A stretch of DNA of 64,000 bases. It comes from Pseudokordiimonas caeni. GTDB lineage: Bacteria > Pseudomonadota > Alphaproteobacteria > Sphingomonadales > Kordiimonadaceae. Below the pieces are notes generated by a model, which saw only the letters and a program-made list of their open reading frames with translations, made no database searches and had not been told where the DNA came from. The stretch spans positions 969,255-1,033,254 of the forward strand of contig NZ_JAPPRR010000001.1 of NCBI RefSeq assembly GCF_026719705.1, written 5' to 3'. The translations under genes were made by a program, and so were the position numbers. This document shows, piece by piece, positions 1 through 9,025 of this stretch (positions are counted from its first letter, which is position 1; each line of letters starts with the position of its first letter).

Positions 1-279
1 CACTATGCTGTTGCCCTTGAATACAAGCATGGCCAGATGGATGTGCCGAAACTGGTCGCCAAGGGGGTCGATAATGTCGCCCTCAAGATAAGGGAAATCG
101 CTGAGGAAAACGGTGTGCCGATCGTCGAGAACCCGCCGCTTGCCCGTGCCATTCATGCGACGGTGGAGATCGACGAGGAAATCGCGCCAGACCATTACAA
201 GGCCGTTGCCGAGGTGATCGGCTATGTGATGAAGCTCCGCCGCGCAACCGGCGGCATCGGCAAGCGCAGTGGCCGCTGA
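1..279 (+). CDS. flhB: Flagellar biosynthesis protein FlhB, C-terminal fragment
   Basis: The reading frame enters the window open and ends at a TGA at 277-279, leaving 92 residues. The first residues, HYAVAL, are those that follow the conserved NPTH autocleavage site, so the window begins inside that motif. The rest ([20 protein letters not shown], then [10 protein letters not shown]) is the cytoplasmic specificity-switch domain of FlhB/YscU export gate proteins. FlhB sits in the inner membrane and switches the flagellar type III export apparatus from rod/hook to filament substrates. Only flagellar FlhB normally neighbours cckA in alphaproteobacteria, which favours FlhB over a virulence YscU homologue. 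The transmembrane half lies outside the window. Confidence 0.93.
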   Translation, partial: HYAVALEYKHGQMDVPKLVAKGVDNVALKIREIAEENGVPIVENPPLARAIHATVEIDEEIAPDHYKAVAEVIGYVMKLRRATGGIGKRSGR

Positions 280-364
280 AACCGCAACAATCTTCCCGGA
301 CTTGCGCTTTCCCGTGGCCTGCCGCTAATCTGGCGCCAAAGCACGCGGGGGAGGAACGCTCATC

Positions 365-2764
365 ATGGATAGCCGGTTGCCGGACCGTTCGGCCGAGACC
401 CTGACCTACGGGGCCTCCACCGCAGGCATCAGCCTTGTGCTGATGGCGGTGGCCGGGTTGATGATGTCCGGCGGGATTGCCGCCATCGCCTATCTCCTTG
501 GCGGGGTAGAAGGAATGGTGTTGGGCGGCGGCCTTGCGTTGACGCTTGCGGCTGCCATCGTGATCCGGCGCCTCGCGCTTCTTGATCAGCCCCGCAAGGC
601 CATCGATTTCCTCGATCCCGAACTCGTCCGGATGCTGTGCGGCATCAACCGGCGTGCGATGCTGGTGACCGGGCTTTCCGGCGATCCGGTTTCGCTCAAC
701 TCCGCGTTTGAGCGGCTGACGGGCTCGGGTGCTGCCGGGCTGCACGACCTGATCGCGGGCGAGGCCGCCCACCGGTCGCTTGGCACGCTCGTGCGCAATG
801 TGCGGCAAACCGGCGAGGGCTCGGGGACCTTTCCGCTCGCCTCTGATCCGGCGCAGGAAATCACCCTCCGCGGGCGGCGCACCGCGCACTATATGATCTG
901 GGAAGTTTCGGTCGACAGCTATGAAGCGCGGCTGGATCAGGAACGCGAGCGGTTGGCGGGCTTCGCCGCCCCGCTTTTCGACCGTATCCAGGCAGGCATC
1001 GTACTTGAGGACAAGACGGGCAGGCTGATCGCCACCAACCAGACGGTGCGGGACTGGCTGGGGCTTGCATCCGATGATCCGCTGCCGGCGAGCCTGCCGC
1101 TCGATCATGAAGGGCGCCACCTGAAGATCGGTCGACGCCGCGATATGGCGGTCAGGACCGTGAGCCATGAACTGACGACGCGCGAGAAAGACAGGCATAT
1201 CGGCCGCTACCGCTTCCTCATCAGCGCGGAATCGCTGCGCCAGCGTCCGGGGCGTGAAGACGGCGCGATCCTTATCGATCCGATGCTGGATACCGCCCCC
1301 GTCTCCGTTGCGGTGGCCGACCGCGCCGGCAAGGTGCGGGAGACGAACGCGACCATGAAGGGAGCCTCCATCGGGCGCGGCCTCAAGGACGGCGACAGCA
1401 TCCTCAATATCGTGCACGAGGAAGACCGGACCGAACTGAAGCGTCATCTGGAACTGGCCGCCGCCAGCGAGATTTACGACCGGCCCATTGATGTGCGCTT
1501 CAATGTGCAGCCCGAACGGGTGGGGCAGATTTATTTCTCGAGCGTGGCGACCGAGAAAGAACAGCTCGCGATCCTTTATTTCCTTGATACAACACAGGAA
1601 AAGAGCCTGGAGCGGCAGTTTGTGCAGGCCCAGAAGATGCAGGCCGTGGGCCAGCTCGCCGGTGGCGTTGCACACGATTTCAACAATCTGCTGACAGCTA
1701 TCCTCGGCTTCTGCGACCTTCTTCTTGTGCGGCACGATGCGGGGGACCAGTCTTTCTCCGATATCATGCAGATCAAACAGAATGCCAACCGCGCCGCTAA
1801 CCTCGTGCGGCAGCTTCTGGCCTTCTCGCGCCAGCAAACCCTGCGCCCCAAGGTGCTCCTTATCACCGATATCCTGGCCGAGGTTTCAAACCTTATCCGC
1901 CGCCTGATCGGCGAGAATATCGAGCTGAAGGTGGTGCATGGCCGCGACCTGATGCCGGTGAAGGTGGACCAGGGCCAGCTGGAACAGGTGATAATCAACC
2001 TTGCCGTCAATGCGCGCGATGCGATGCCGGAAGGCGGGCGGCTTGAAATCCGCACGTCATCGATCAGTGCCGATGATCCGTTCGTGCAGAAATACGATAT
2101 CGTCGAGCCCGGCGATTATGTGCTCATTGAATTCGAGGACACCGGCTGCGGCATCCCGAAGGAGGTGATTGGCAAGATTTTCGAGCCCTTCTTCACCACT
2201 AAGGAAGTTGGGCAGGGCACTGGCCTTGGCCTCGCGACCGTTTATGGCATCGTGAAGCAAACGGGTGGCTACGTATTTGTGGAATCGGAAGTGGGTGTCG
2301 GCACCACTTTCTACCTACTCCTGAAAGGCTATGCGCAGGCCGGTGAGGAAGTCGCCAAGGCACAGGTGGGCGAAGACGAGGGCCCGGCGCGGGACCTGAC
2401 CGGCAAGGGGGTCATTCTGATTGTGGAGGACGAAGATCCGGTGCGGATGTTCGCCTCTCGCGCGCTCGCCAACAAGGGCTATACGATCCTCGAGGCCAAC
2501 TCCGGCGAGGCGGGTCTTGAGGTCATCGAAAGCCATGACGGGCCGATCGACTTGCTGATTTCCGACGTGGTCATGCCCAATATGGACGGGCCGACGCTCG
2601 TGAAAACCGTGCGCGAAACCATGCCGCACCTGCCAGTCATCTTTGTCTCCGGCTACGCCGAGGATGTGTTCCGCCAGAATCTCGAGGCCGAAGACTTCCA
2701 TTTCCTGCCGAAACCCTTCTCGCTCAAGGATTTGGCCGAGAAGGTGAAGTCCATTCTGGGCTAA
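365..2764 (+). CDS. cckA: Cell-cycle hybrid histidine kinase CckA
   Basis: A 799-residue hybrid kinase. Two membrane helices lie at about residues 18-70, then a PAS-like sensory region (about 90-420). The HisKA domain carries the phospho-accepting His437 in GGVAHDFNNLL, the signature that separates CckA from most hybrid kinases. A HATPase_c domain follows (N box NLAVNARDAMP, G boxes DTGCGIP and GQGTGLGLATVYG). The C-terminal receiver has acidic EDED, phospho-acceptor Asp734 in SDVVMPNMDG, and a conserved Lys in PKPFS. In alphaproteobacteria CckA feeds phosphate through ChpT to CtrA and CpdR, controlling division, replication and motility. The ATG is preceded by a strong GGGGGAGGAA ribosome site. 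It lies 85 bp after flhB, a common pairing. A perfect CtrA box occurs elsewhere in the window (12633-12647). Confidence 0.93.
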   Translation: MDSRLPDRSAETLTYGASTAGISLVLMAVAGLMMSGGIAAIAYLLGGVEGMVLGGGLALTLAAAIVIRRLALLDQPRKAIDFLDPELVRMLCGINRRAMLVTGLSGDPVSLNSAFERLTGSGAAGLHDLIAGEAAHRSLGTLVRNVRQTGEGSGTFPLASDPAQEITLRGRRTAHYMIWEVSVDSYEARLDQERERLAGFAAPLFDRIQAGIVLEDKTGRLIATNQTVRDWLGLASDDPLPASLPLDHEGRHLKIGRRRDMAVRTVSHELTTREKDRHIGRYRFLISAESLRQRPGREDGAILIDPMLDTAPVSVAVADRAGKVRETNATMKGASIGRGLKDGDSILNIVHEEDRTELKRHLELAAASEIYDRPIDVRFNVQPERVGQIYFSSVATEKEQLAILYFLDTTQEKSLERQFVQAQKMQAVGQLAGGVAHDFNNLLTAILGFCDLLLVRHDAGDQSFSDIMQIKQNANRAANLVRQLLAFSRQQTLRPKVLLITDILAEVSNLIRRLIGENIELKVVHGRDLMPVKVDQGQLEQVIINLAVNARDAMPEGGRLEIRTSSISADDPFVQKYDIVEPGDYVLIEFEDTGCGIPKEVIGKIFEPFFTTKEVGQGTGLGLATVYGIVKQTGGYVFVESEVGVGTTFYLLLKGYAQAGEEVAKAQVGEDEGPARDLTGKGVILIVEDEDPVRMFASRALANKGYTILEANSGEAGLEVIESHDGPIDLLISDVVMPNMDGPTLVKTVRETMPHLPVIFVSGYAEDVFRQNLEAEDFHFLPKPFSLKDLAEKVKSILG

Positions 2765-2775
2765 CTTCTGTTGCG

Positions 2776-3195
2776 CTAGGCGATCTTCCCCATCAGCCAA
2801 ATCAGATTGGCTGCGATGAGTGCGACGGTGAAGCTGAAGGCTATGCTTGGCCACGGGCTTGTCAGCTGCCATGAAGCGAAAAGATAGGGAAGGGCAAGTG
2901 TGCTAGCAGAGAATATTGACGCGACAATCGCGGCTGCCAAAATAAACCATATCCAATTAAGGCCTGCGGACAATGGGAATGCGTGCAATATTCTGACGCC
3001 TGTCACCAGCCCGATAAAAATCAGAACGATCAATCGAACAGTTTCTTGGATGGAGGATACCTCCCCGAAGAAGTTCTGCCAGAGAAGCCATGCGATTGGT
3101 GCAAGCAAAATAGTGTGCAGCAGCGCGGCACCGATAGTGAAACGCCATGAAGGCTTGTTGCTGGGTTCTTCGGTGTCCGACGATATCATCGTCAC
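2776..3195 (-). CDS. Small four-helix membrane protein of unknown function
   Basis: This 139-residue protein has a short polar N-terminus rich in Ser/Glu/Pro and then four hydrophobic stretches: about residues 20-40 (TIGAALLHTILLAPIAWLLW), 52-72, 80-104 and 112-135. No catalytic motif is visible and I do not recognise a family. The gene is convergent with cckA (11 bp apart) and divergent from recA, so it interrupts the cckA-recA neighbourhood. Its base composition is lower in G+C than that of its neighbours and codons such as ATA and TTA are more frequent, which could mean recent acquisition or weak expression. The hydrophobic pattern and codon phase support a real gene; the function is unknown. 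Confidence 0.65.
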   Translation of the reverse strand: MTMISSDTEEPSNKPSWRFTIGAALLHTILLAPIAWLLWQNFFGEVSSIQETVRLIVLIFIGLVTGVRILHAFPLSAGLNWIWFILAAAIVASIFSASTLALPYLFASWQLTSPWPSIAFSFTVALIAANLIWLMGKIA

Positions 3196-3271
3196 CCCCG
3201 GTAGGTCGAAACGATGGCTAAATTCTTCCTGTGATTGACCAAAGTGTCAATTGGATAGGGTAAATATGTTG

Positions 3272-3286
3272 GTACAAAAATAGAAC
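3272..3286. promoter_or_regulatory. Near-consensus LexA box, distal, upstream of recA
   Basis: GTAC-N7-GAAC, one mismatch from the alphaproteobacterial LexA box GAAC-N7-GAAC (equivalent to GTTC-N7-GTTC). It lies 83 bp before the recA start. A second site of mirror-image pattern lies 34 bp downstream. LexA control of recA is well established in the class; the assignment here is by pattern only. Confidence 0.5.
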
Positions 3287-3305
3287 AAACCATATTGCGT
3301 AACGA

Positions 3306-3320
3306 GAACAAACATGGTAC
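3306..3320. promoter_or_regulatory. Near-consensus LexA box, proximal, upstream of recA
   Basis: GAAC-N7-GTAC, again 7 of 8 specified bases of the LexA box, 48 bp before the recA ATG. With the site at 3272-3286 it forms a mirrored pair with GTAC on the outer flanks and GAAC on the inner flanks. Confidence 0.5.
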
Positions 3321-3368
3321 GAATGCCGCATTGCAAGCATATTCAGCCTGTGGAATAAGGGGGCTCTC

Positions 3369-4451
3369 ATGGCAATGCCGGAACTGCAACTCGTTAAAGG
3401 AAACTCAGTGGACAAGTCCAAAGCGCTAGAAGCCGCCCTCAGCCAGATCGACCGTGCGTTCGGCAAGGGCTCCGTGATGAAGCTCGGCCAGAAGGGAACG
3501 GCTATCGAGATCGAATCGATCTCTACCGGTTCCTTGGGTCTTGATATCGCGCTTGGGATCGGCGGCCTGCCTAAAGGCCGTATCGTTGAGATTTACGGGC
3601 CGGAAAGTTCGGGTAAAACGACGCTCGCGCTGCATGCCGTGGCTGAATGCCAGAAAAAGGGCGGTACTGCTGCTTTCGTGGATGCGGAACACGCGCTGGA
3701 CCCCGTTTATGCCCGCAAGCTGGGTGTGGACCTGAACGAGCTTCTCGTCAGCCAGCCGGACACGGGTGAACAGGCGCTTGAAATTGCCGACACGCTCGTT
3801 CGCTCGGGCGCCGTTGATATCCTCGTTGTTGACTCGGTAGCGGCTCTTACACCGCGCGCCGAACTTGAAGGCGAGATGGGCGACAGCCACGTGGGCCTGC
3901 AAGCTCGCCTGATGAGCCAGGCGCTTCGTAAGCTGACGGCCTCGATCTCGCGCTCGAACGCGATTGTCATCTTCATCAACCAGATCCGTATGAAAATCGG
4001 TGTGATGTACGGCAGCCCGGAAACCACCACGGGCGGCAACGCGCTCAAATTCTATGCGTCCGTTCGTCTTGATATCCGCCGTGTTGGCCAGATCAAGGAC
4101 AAGGAAGATATCGTCGGCAACACGACCCGCGTGAAAGTGGTGAAAAACAAGGTTGCCCCGCCGTTCAAGCAGGTCGAGTTCGATATCATGTATGGCGAAG
4201 GCGTTTCCAAGAATGGCGAAATCCTCGACCTGGGCGTCAAGGCCGGTGTCGTGGAGAAATCGGGGTCCTGGTACAGCTATTCCAGCCAGCGCATCGGGCA
4301 GGGCCGCGAAAATGCCAAGAAATTCCTCGCCGACAATCCGGATGTGGCCGCCGATATCGAACGGGTGATCCGCCAGAATTCCGGCACCATGAATGAAGCG
4401 ATGCTGACCTCGCCGGACGATGAGGACGGCGCGGAGTATAGCGACGAATAA
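3369..4451 (+). CDS. recA: Recombinase RecA
   Basis: A 360-residue RecA. The Walker A motif GPESSGKTT starts at residue 77, Walker B is in [11 protein letters not shown], and the DNA-binding loops are present ([33 protein letters not shown]). The acidic C-terminal tail ends in [11 protein letters not shown]. RecA forms filaments on single-stranded DNA, drives strand exchange and triggers LexA self-cleavage. The N-terminus ([20 protein letters not shown]) matches the usual alphaproteobacterial start, so the ATG at 3369 behind AAGGGGG is chosen. Transcription probably starts in the gap carrying two near-consensus LexA boxes. A strong terminator follows at 4501-4525. Confidence 0.98.
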   Translation: MAMPELQLVKGNSVDKSKALEAALSQIDRAFGKGSVMKLGQKGTAIEIESISTGSLGLDIALGIGGLPKGRIVEIYGPESSGKTTLALHAVAECQKKGGTAAFVDAEHALDPVYARKLGVDLNELLVSQPDTGEQALEIADTLVRSGAVDILVVDSVAALTPRAELEGEMGDSHVGLQARLMSQALRKLTASISRSNAIVIFINQIRMKIGVMYGSPETTTGGNALKFYASVRLDIRRVGQIKDKEDIVGNTTRVKVVKNKVAPPFKQVEFDIMYGEGVSKNGEILDLGVKAGVVEKSGSWYSYSSQRIGQGRENAKKFLADNPDVAADIERVIRQNSGTMNEAMLTSPDDEDGAEYSDE

Positions 4452-4500
4452 AAGCCTGGCCCGAAGGGCACGGCAGCAGGATCAGGGGAGGGGTCGTCCG

Positions 4501-4525
4501 GCAGCGGGCGGCCCCGCTGCTTTTT
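4501..4525 (+). terminator. Rho-independent terminator after recA
   Basis: An 8-bp perfect stem, GCAGCGGG/CCCGCTGC, with a CGGC loop is followed by TTTTT. It sits 50 bp past the recA stop and separates recA from alaS. Confidence 0.85.
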
Positions 4526-4639
4526 GCGCTGTTCGCCTTCGGGGCGCGCTGGACACGGGCGCCCATGCCCGCTAAATAGGCGCTCTTGGTGTACCCATCA
4601 CGGGTATGTGCCACGAACGCTAGTGACAGGAACGGCTTC

Positions 4640-7288
4640 ATGACCGGTGTTAACGACATTCGCAAAGGGTTTCTCGACTTTTTCGGCAAGGCCGACCATA
4701 CGGTCGTCGCCTCCGCGCCGCTGGTGCCGATCAACGACCCGACGCTGATGTTCACGAACGCCGGGATGGTGCCTTTCAAGAATGTCTTCACGGGCGCCGA
4801 AGTCCGCGATTACAAGCGCGCGGCCTCCAGCCAGAAATGCGTTCGCGCTGGCGGCAAGCATAACGACCTCGATAACGTCGGCTACACGGCCCGCCACCAC
4901 ACATTCTTCGAAATGCTCGGCAACTTCTCGTTCGGTGACTATTTCAAGGAAGGCGCCATCGAGCTTGCCTGGAACCTGATTACCAAGGATTTCGGGATCG
5001 ACAAGGATCGCCTCTGCGTTACCGTTTTCCACGAGGACGAGGAAGCCGCAGGCCTCTGGCGCAAGATCGCCGGCCTGCCGGACGACCGCATCATCCGTAT
5101 CGCGACCAGCGATAACTTCTGGTCAATGGGCGACACCGGCCCGTGTGGGCCCTGCTCGGAAATCTTCTACGACCACGGCGACCATATCTGGGGCGGGCGT
5201 CCCGGCACGCCGGAGGAAGACGGCGACCGTTTCGTTGAAATCTGGAACCTCGTCTTCATGCAATATGAGCAGCTGGCCTCGGGCGAGCGCATCAACCTGC
5301 CGAAACCGTCGATCGATACCGGCATGGGGCTGGAGCGTATCTCCGCCGTGATGCAGGGCGTGCATGACAATTATGATATCGATCTGTTCCGCCGCCTGAT
5401 CGCCGCATCGGTTGATGCGACGGGCGCGAAAGAGGCGAAGGAAACCCGCGCCTCGCACCGCGTGATCGCCGATCACATGCGCTCGATGTCTTTCCTGATC
5501 GCGGACGGCGTGCTGCCGTCGAACGAAGGTCGCGGCTATGTGCTGCGCCGGATCATGCGCCGCGCCATGCGTCACGCCCATATGCTGGGCGCCAAGGACC
5601 TTGTGATGCACAAGATCGCGCCCACGCTTGTGGCTGAAATGGGTGCGGCCTTCCCCGAGCTTGTGCGCGCCGAAAAGCTCATTCAGGAAACCCTGAAGCT
5701 TGAAGAATCCCGCTTCCGCGCCATGCTTGAAAAAGGCATTCGCCTTCTTGACGACGAAGTCTCGAAACTCGCGTCCGGGGCGGCATTGCCGGGCGACGTG
5801 GCCTTCAAGCTTTACGATACCTACGGCTTCCCGCTGGATCTCACACAGGATGCCCTGCGCGAGCAGGACCGGACGGTTGACGTGGCGGGCTTCAATGAAG
5901 CGATGGACCGCCAGCGGGCGCAGGCGCGCGCCGCCTGGGCTGGCTCCGGCGATACAGCGACCGAAAAGGTCTGGTTTGATATTCTTGATCGCGCCGGCGC
6001 CACAGAATTCATCGGCTATACCACTGAACATGCCGAAGGTGCCGTGGTTGCCCTCGTCAGGGACGGCAAGGAAGTTGCTTCCGCCAACGCGGGTGACGAA
6101 GTGCTTGTGGTGATGAACCAGACGCCTTTCTATGGTGAATCCGGTGGCCAGATGGGCGACGCTGGCGTCATGAAGGCGGGCAGCACGGCGCTGGATGTCA
6201 CGGATACCGCCAAGATGGTCGGTGCGCTGCATGCCCACCGGGCCACGGTGAAGGCTGGTAGCGTGAAGGTGGGCGACAGCCTCGATCTGGTTGTTGACGG
6301 CGACCGCCGCGCGCGTCTGCGTGCCAACCATTCGGCCACGCACCTTCTGCATGAAGCCCTGCGCCGCAAGCTCGGCGAACATGTGACGCAGAAGGGCTCG
6401 CTCGTGGCACCCGACCGTCTGCGCTTCGATATTTCGCATCCGAAACCGATCGAGGAAAGCGAGCTTCGCACCGTCGAGCAGGAAGTGAATGCCCTCATTC
6501 GCGGCAATGCCGATGTTGAAACCCGCCTTCTTTCCTATGATGACGCCATCGCGGCCGGCGCCATGGCGCTGTTCGGTGAGAAATATGGCGACGAGGTTCG
6601 CGTTGTTTCGATGGGCGACGAGCTGAAAAGCAGCCGCCCGCATTTCTCGGTGGAGCTTTGCGGCGGCACGCACGTGCGGCGGCTGGGCGACATCGGGCTG
6701 TTCGTGATCGTCTCCGAAGGCGGTGTATCGGCCGGTGTGCGCCGGATCGAGGCGCTGACGGGTGAAGCCGCCCTCAATCACCTGCTGGCGCAGCAGGCGC
6801 TGTTGAAAGAAGCAGCCGGTACACTGAAGGCGAAGGCGGAAGAACTGCCGGAACGCGTTGCTGCCTTGGTGGCTGAGAAGCGCACGCTGGAACGTGATCT
6901 GGCCGACGCCCGCAAGAAAGCCGCCCTCGGCGGTGGCGCGGCGAGCGGCCCGGCGGCGAAGGATGTGAATGGCGTCAAATTCCTTGGCAGCGTGCTTGAG
7001 GGCGTCAGCGCCAAGGACCTGCGCGGCCTTGTGGACGAAGCCAAGGGGCAGGTCGGTTCAGGCGTTGTTGCCTATGCGGTGAATGCGGACGGCAAGGCGG
7101 CCATTGCGGTCGGTGTGACGGCGGACCTGACGGGCAAGATCAACGCGGTCGATCTGGTGCGCGCTGCCACGGCAGCGGTTGGCGGGCAGGGCGGCGGCGG
7201 TCGCCCCGATATGGCGCAGGCCGGCGGCCCGAATGGCGACAAGGTGGCCGAGGCAATCGCGGCAATCGAGGCAACCCTCGCGGGCTGA
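4640..7288 (+). CDS. alaS: Alanine--tRNA ligase
   Basis: An 882-residue class II alanyl-tRNA synthetase, close to the usual length. The order is: catalytic core (motif region RFFEM-like [17 protein letters not shown], then [13 protein letters not shown]), tRNA-recognition helices, the editing domain with zinc ligands HSATHLL and CGGTHVRR, and the C-Ala coiled-coil/DHHA1 domain with a glycine-rich end ([12 protein letters not shown]). It charges tRNA-Ala and clears mischarged Ser or Gly. The frame is open further upstream, but the ATG at 4640 ([15 protein letters not shown]) matches the family N-terminus. The recA-alaS order is common in this class. A terminator at 7317-7346 ends the unit. Confidence 0.97.
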   Translation: MTGVNDIRKGFLDFFGKADHTVVASAPLVPINDPTLMFTNAGMVPFKNVFTGAEVRDYKRAASSQKCVRAGGKHNDLDNVGYTARHHTFFEMLGNFSFGDYFKEGAIELAWNLITKDFGIDKDRLCVTVFHEDEEAAGLWRKIAGLPDDRIIRIATSDNFWSMGDTGPCGPCSEIFYDHGDHIWGGRPGTPEEDGDRFVEIWNLVFMQYEQLASGERINLPKPSIDTGMGLERISAVMQGVHDNYDIDLFRRLIAASVDATGAKEAKETRASHRVIADHMRSMSFLIADGVLPSNEGRGYVLRRIMRRAMRHAHMLGAKDLVMHKIAPTLVAEMGAAFPELVRAEKLIQETLKLEESRFRAMLEKGIRLLDDEVSKLASGAALPGDVAFKLYDTYGFPLDLTQDALREQDRTVDVAGFNEAMDRQRAQARAAWAGSGDTATEKVWFDILDRAGATEFIGYTTEHAEGAVVALVRDGKEVASANAGDEVLVVMNQTPFYGESGGQMGDAGVMKAGSTALDVTDTAKMVGALHAHRATVKAGSVKVGDSLDLVVDGDRRARLRANHSATHLLHEALRRKLGEHVTQKGSLVAPDRLRFDISHPKPIEESELRTVEQEVNALIRGNADVETRLLSYDDAIAAGAMALFGEKYGDEVRVVSMGDELKSSRPHFSVELCGGTHVRRLGDIGLFVIVSEGGVSAGVRRIEALTGEAALNHLLAQQALLKEAAGTLKAKAEELPERVAALVAEKRTLERDLADARKKAALGGGAASGPAAKDVNGVKFLGSVLEGVSAKDLRGLVDEAKGQVGSGVVAYAVNADGKAAIAVGVTADLTGKINAVDLVRAATAAVGGQGGGGRPDMAQAGGPNGDKVAEAIAAIEATLAG

Positions 7289-7316
7289 AATCGTCAGTAT
7301 AAATCAAATCAAGATG

Positions 7317-7346
7317 AAGGGGCGGCGTTCATGCTGCCCCTTTTTA
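7317..7346 (+). terminator. Rho-independent terminator after alaS
   Basis: A 10-bp stem with one G-T pair, AAGGGGCGGC/GCTGCCCCTT, has a 6-nt loop and runs into a T tract. It lies about 30 bp past the alaS stop. Confidence 0.85.
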
Positions 7347-7405
7347 TTTGAAAAGATTGTTTCAAGTGCAATCGCTCGTTGACTAAGGCGAGTGAATTGC
7401 GCAGT

Positions 7406-7430
7406 CTTCTCATATGTATATGAGTATTGC
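7406..7430. promoter_or_regulatory. Tor-box-like inverted repeat upstream of the TorT-like gene
   Basis: TCATAT-GT-ATATGA (7410-7423) is a perfect 6-2-6 inverted repeat. Extended outward, the left arm reads CTTCTCATAT (7406-7415), which matches 8 of 10 bases of the enterobacterial TorR decamer CTGTTCATAT. The right arm read on the minus strand matches 7 of 10. It sits just before the TorT-like gene. The resemblance may be chance, since TorR specificity outside enterobacteria is not established here. Confidence 0.35.
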
Positions 7431-7441
7431 GGGGGCAAGAT

Positions 7442-8470
7442 GTGAAGCGCATTGGCTTTGTGACGCTTTTGCTGGCGTTGGGATTTATGATGCCAGCCGT
7501 GGGGGCAGAGGCTCGTCTTGCAGGAGGCGGGCTGAAGGTGCAGACCTTCCAGAGCGACAAGCCCGAACAGGCGGAGCGGACCGTTCGCTTCGAAGGCCCC
7601 GAAAAGGCAAGCAAGCCTTGGCGCATTTGCGCCGTTCTTCCGAATGTCAGCGACAGCTACTGGGACTGGGTCGTGGATGGCCTGCGCCAGGAAGCGGCCA
7701 GCCTTGGTGTGGAAATATCCGTCTTCGAGGCGAGCGGCTATGATGCATCGGGGCTGGAACAGCAGCGACGCCTCCTGATGTCGCGCTGCATTGGCAGCAG
7801 GTATGACGCAATCCTCATCGCCGCCATCGAGGACAGGGGCCTGCGCGAGCCGCTCGCCGCCGCCCGCGCGGCCGGCATTCCGGTTGTTGATCTGATCAAC
7901 GGTTATGACGACGCCATGGTATCGGCGCATGCGATGGTCGATTTCTGGCATCTCGGCAGCCTTGCGGCAACGATGACGCGCGACATGGCAGCGAAGGGGT
8001 TCTTGCAGAAAAAGGGCAAGGCGCGGGTATTGTGGGTGCCGGGCCCGGAAATGGCCCGATGGGTGCAGTGTGGCCACAAAGGCTTCACGGAAACGCTGGC
8101 GGGCGTACCGGACATTGAGGTCGTCACGCTTTACGGACCACCGTTCGAGCGTGTGCAGGCCCAGCTCATTCGCGATGCATGGGACAAGCACGGCCCTTTC
8201 GACCTGGTGGTCGGCACGGCGCCAACGGCGGCAGCTGCGGTTTCGTTGCGCACGTCGGGCATGTTGCCCCATGACATGCCGGTTTTATCCTATTATGCCA
8301 CGCCGACGGTCATGGACCTGTTCGCGCGGGGCAAGGTGATGGCAGTGGGCACCGATGAACCCATGCTGCAGGCGCGCATCGGTGTGGCGCTTGCCGTGAT
8401 GCTGCTGGAAGGCACGCCTGTGCCGCGTGTGGTGGGGCCGATCCCCCGCATGGTTCATCACCCCAACTAG
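7442..8470 (+). CDS. TorT-like periplasmic substrate-binding protein
   Basis: A 342-residue secreted protein. With the GTG at 7442 it begins VKRIGFVTLLLALGFM and ends its signal peptide near AVGA; a TTG at 7427 in the same frame is the alternative start. The mature part is a type I periplasmic binding fold (ICAVLPNVSDSYWDWVVDGL, then DAILIAAIEDRGLREPL, GIPVVDLINGYDD and LWVPGPEMARW). This series is typical of TorT, which senses trimethylamine N-oxide and presents it to the sensor kinase TorS. No torS, torR or reductase gene is nearby. It stands alone, between the alaS terminator and a convergent gene. It could serve a distant kinase or an ABC importer. Family confidence is good, ligand unknown. 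Confidence 0.75.
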   Translation: MKRIGFVTLLLALGFMMPAVGAEARLAGGGLKVQTFQSDKPEQAERTVRFEGPEKASKPWRICAVLPNVSDSYWDWVVDGLRQEAASLGVEISVFEASGYDASGLEQQRRLLMSRCIGSRYDAILIAAIEDRGLREPLAAARAAGIPVVDLINGYDDAMVSAHAMVDFWHLGSLAATMTRDMAAKGFLQKKGKARVLWVPGPEMARWVQCGHKGFTETLAGVPDIEVVTLYGPPFERVQAQLIRDAWDKHGPFDLVVGTAPTAAAAVSLRTSGMLPHDMPVLSYYATPTVMDLFARGKVMAVGTDEPMLQARIGVALAVMLLEGTPVPRVVGPIPRMVHHPN

Positions 8471-8480
8471 CCACAGGGTG

Positions 8481-8924
8481 TCATTCCTCGACAAGCGTCC
8501 AGGACCAGCTTGCAGCATCCGAGCCATCGGCTTTCGAAATGGTGGCGGTGAGCCTGTTGCCATCCCGTTCGTAAGCGATTTTCTGCGGATAGTCATGATC
8601 CGGCTTCAGGAACACAGCCCGGTTGGCGGAATGCTCGGCCAGTGGAAAGGCGACCGGTGCGCCCCCGCCCGGCTGGGCGATATAGGCGGCATCGACGCCT
8701 GTTGTCAGCCTGATGAATTCGAAGGCGCCTGTCTTGCCGTCCCGGAGGCTGCGGTTGACGGCGAAATAGACGCCGCCCTCGCCGTTCGTCCACATTTCCT
8801 CGCTCACCTTGCCGCCGTCTTCGCTACGCCAATGGCCGGTCAGCCAGTCGAAATCGCCGGCGAGGGCAGGGCTTACGAAAAGGAAGGCGAGGGCGGCACA
8901 AGCGGGCAACAGGCGTAGGCGCAT
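8481..8924 (-). CDS. Secreted DUF6265-like protein
   Basis: 147 residues from the ATG at 8924. A signal peptide (MRLRLLPACAALAFLFVSPALA) is followed by FDWLTGHWRSEDGGK. The aromatic WLTGHW opening and the series of beta-strand-like segments (EEMWTNGEGGVYFAVNRSL, AFEFIRLTTG, RAVFLKPDHDYPQKIAYER) are features of DUF6265 and related lipocalin-like beta-barrel domains of unknown ligand. It is probably periplasmic. Ten bp separate its stop from the convergent TorT-like gene with no terminator in between. A second secreted protein with a similar FDFWLGDW opening lies at 35823-36353. No enzymatic residues can be named. Confidence 0.7.
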   Translation of the reverse strand: MRLRLLPACAALAFLFVSPALAGDFDWLTGHWRSEDGGKVSEEMWTNGEGGVYFAVNRSLRDGKTGAFEFIRLTTGVDAAYIAQPGGGAPVAFPLAEHSANRAVFLKPDHDYPQKIAYERDGNRLTATISKADGSDAASWSWTLVEE

Positions 8925-8968
8925 GACGGGGCTCCGTGTTGGCAAGGTTGCCTGACTATAACCCCAAA

Positions 8969-8999
8969 GAAAAAAGGCCGCACCATCCGGCACGGCCTT
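8969..8999 (-). terminator. Rho-independent terminator after icd
   Basis: Read on the minus strand, AAGGCCG and CGGCCTT form a 7-bp stem around a 12-nt loop followed by a run of Ts. It lies 27 bp past the icd stop. Confidence 0.85.
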
Positions 9000-9025
9000 C
9001 CTCGAATTCTTCGCTGCGCGGCTGC

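Noticed and set aside
5123-6781. 552-codon open frame on the minus strand
   Set aside because: Antisense to alaS; no family features.
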